From assembly GCA_022865865.1 (NCBI GenBank), contig JALHTN010000170.1, positions 1-6,989 on the forward strand: a DNA stretch of 6,989 nucleotides. The letters are read 5' to 3'. This stretch comes from Anaerolineales bacterium (GTDB lineage Bacteria; Chloroflexota; Anaerolineae; Anaerolineales; UBA4823). The position numbers were made by a program, and so were the translations under genes. Of the stretch, positions 6,325 through 6,989 are shown piece after piece; position 1 is the first letter of the stretch, and the number at the start of each line of letters is the position of its first letter. The notes beneath the pieces were generated by a model that was not told the DNA's origin, did no database searches, and saw only the letters and a list, made by a program, of their open reading frames with translations.

Positions 6325-6989
6325 TTGAACACTTCCAAGAAAATCGGTTCGCAGGACAGCCGGGTCGTGATTATTGGCGGTGGACCGGGCGGTTCAGCCT
6401 GCGCCCTGGCCTTGCAAAGAAAAGCCACCCAGCTGGGGGTTTCACTGCACATAACTTTGATTGAAGGTAAGCAGTTCCTTGATGAAAAGCATTACAACCA
6501 GTGCGTGGGCGTGCTCTCACCCCCGCTGCCTGCATTATTAGAAGCAGACCTGGGCATCCCCTTCCCCATGCACCTGTGCCAGGTTGATATTCAAGGATAT
6601 GTGCTGCACAGTTCCTCTGAGCAGATCAAGCTGGAGGGAGAGGATGGTGACTCCTATGCCCTGCGCCGGGTGCAGTTTGACCAGTATATGCTCGAAAAGG
6701 TCCAGGAAAAGGGCATCGCTGTCTTCCCCGGACGGGCGGTCGATCTGGAGTTTCATGCGGACCGGGTGATCGTTTACACCGAAAGCTTACCCCTGGAAGC
6801 CGATGTCGTGGTCGGCGCCTTCGGCTTGGACGAAGGCAGCGCTTCCATGTTCGCCCGCCACACGCCGTACCGGCCTCCGCAAGCGATTGATTCCCTGGTG
6901 ACGAAATGGCATCCTGATCCAGAGGATGAGTCTAATTTGCAGGGCTATATCCACGCTTTCCTGCTCTCGAACCCGCGCATCGAATTCGG
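6325..6989 (+). CDS. FAD-dependent oxidoreductase, geranylgeranyl-reductase-like; 3' end outside window
   Basis: The first 221 codons are present and the frame is open to the window edge. A TTG start is preferred because of its Shine-Dalgarno sequence. The N-terminus has a dinucleotide-binding Rossmann fold: strand RVVIIGGGPGGSA with the GxGxxG at Gly18-Gly20-Gly23, and acidic Glu47 at the end of the second strand (ITLIEG) to hold the ribose of FAD. YNQCVGVLSP (Cys60) sits where geranylgeranyl reductase relatives have a C-G-G segment. YALRRVQFDQYML (from about residue 112) resembles the family's R-x-x-F-D segment. VVGAFGLDEGS (162-172) matches the second FAD motif, usually GADG. Related enzymes reduce isoprenoid double bonds or hydroxylate substrates using FAD. 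The substrate here cannot be told. The protein is probably cytoplasmic or membrane-associated. It is transcribed divergently from the surface protein and has no visible functional tie to it. Confidence 0.88.
   Translation, partial: MNTSKKIGSQDSRVVIIGGGPGGSACALALQRKATQLGVSLHITLIEGKQFLDEKHYNQCVGVLSPPLPALLEADLGIPFPMHLCQVDIQGYVLHSSSEQIKLEGEDGDSYALRRVQFDQYMLEKVQEKGIAVFPGRAVDLEFHADRVIVYTESLPLEADVVVGAFGLDEGSASMFARHTPYRPPQAIDSLVTKWHPDPEDESNLQGYIHAFLLSNPRIEF

Noticed and set aside
6538..6756. Minus-strand frame of 72 codons
   Set aside because: It is antisense inside the FAD oxidoreductase, which has clear Rossmann and FAD motifs.

Overview
The window holds two divergently transcribed protein genes, both cut by the window edges, separated by a 452-base AT-rich regulatory interval. 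Nearly all of the left 5.87 kb is one uninterrupted minus-strand reading frame: the N-terminal 1957 residues of a giant secreted protein. The right 665 bases are the first 221 codons of a plus-strand FAD-dependent oxidoreductase. There are no tRNA or rRNA genes, IS elements or CRISPR arrays. Both genes have Shine-Dalgarno sequences, so this is a bacterium. Balanced base composition, a very large Ig-like/PPC/clan CD peptidase surface protein and a TTG-started FAD enzyme would fit an environmental lineage such as Chloroflexota (Anaerolineae-like). That placement is an inference from protein style and is not demonstrated.

Layout of the giant protein, N to C terminus (right to left in the window): signal peptide (residues 1-53); Asp-rich extracellular module ending in paired Cys (54-345); two Ig-like domains (about 346-580); a PPC-like domain (591-780) interrupted by nine perfect copies of the hexapeptide GRLSSI (682-735); a gingipain-like (C25 family, clan CD) cysteine peptidase domain (about 812-1214) with candidate His1073 or His1076 and Cys1108; a beta-rich linker and an Fn3/Ig-like domain (1215-1488); then a tandem array of about 120-residue Ig-like domains (1489 to beyond the window). 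The C-terminus, including any anchor, is not visible.

The leader of this gene carries a good match to the class I cyclic-di-GMP riboswitch (GEMM-I), followed at once by an intrinsic terminator whose 5' arm is the last strand of the aptamer. A strong ribosome binding site and the ATG follow. The simplest reading is that cyclic-di-GMP, the signal for surface attachment, controls by transcription attenuation whether this secreted peptidase/adhesin is made, with ligand predicted to favour readthrough. The divergent oxidoreductase (geranylgeranyl-reductase-like FAD family) has no evident functional link to it.

Most notable: a cyclic-di-GMP switch in front of a secreted clan CD peptidase/adhesin, and a hexapeptide array that is perfectly conserved as protein yet different in every copy as DNA.
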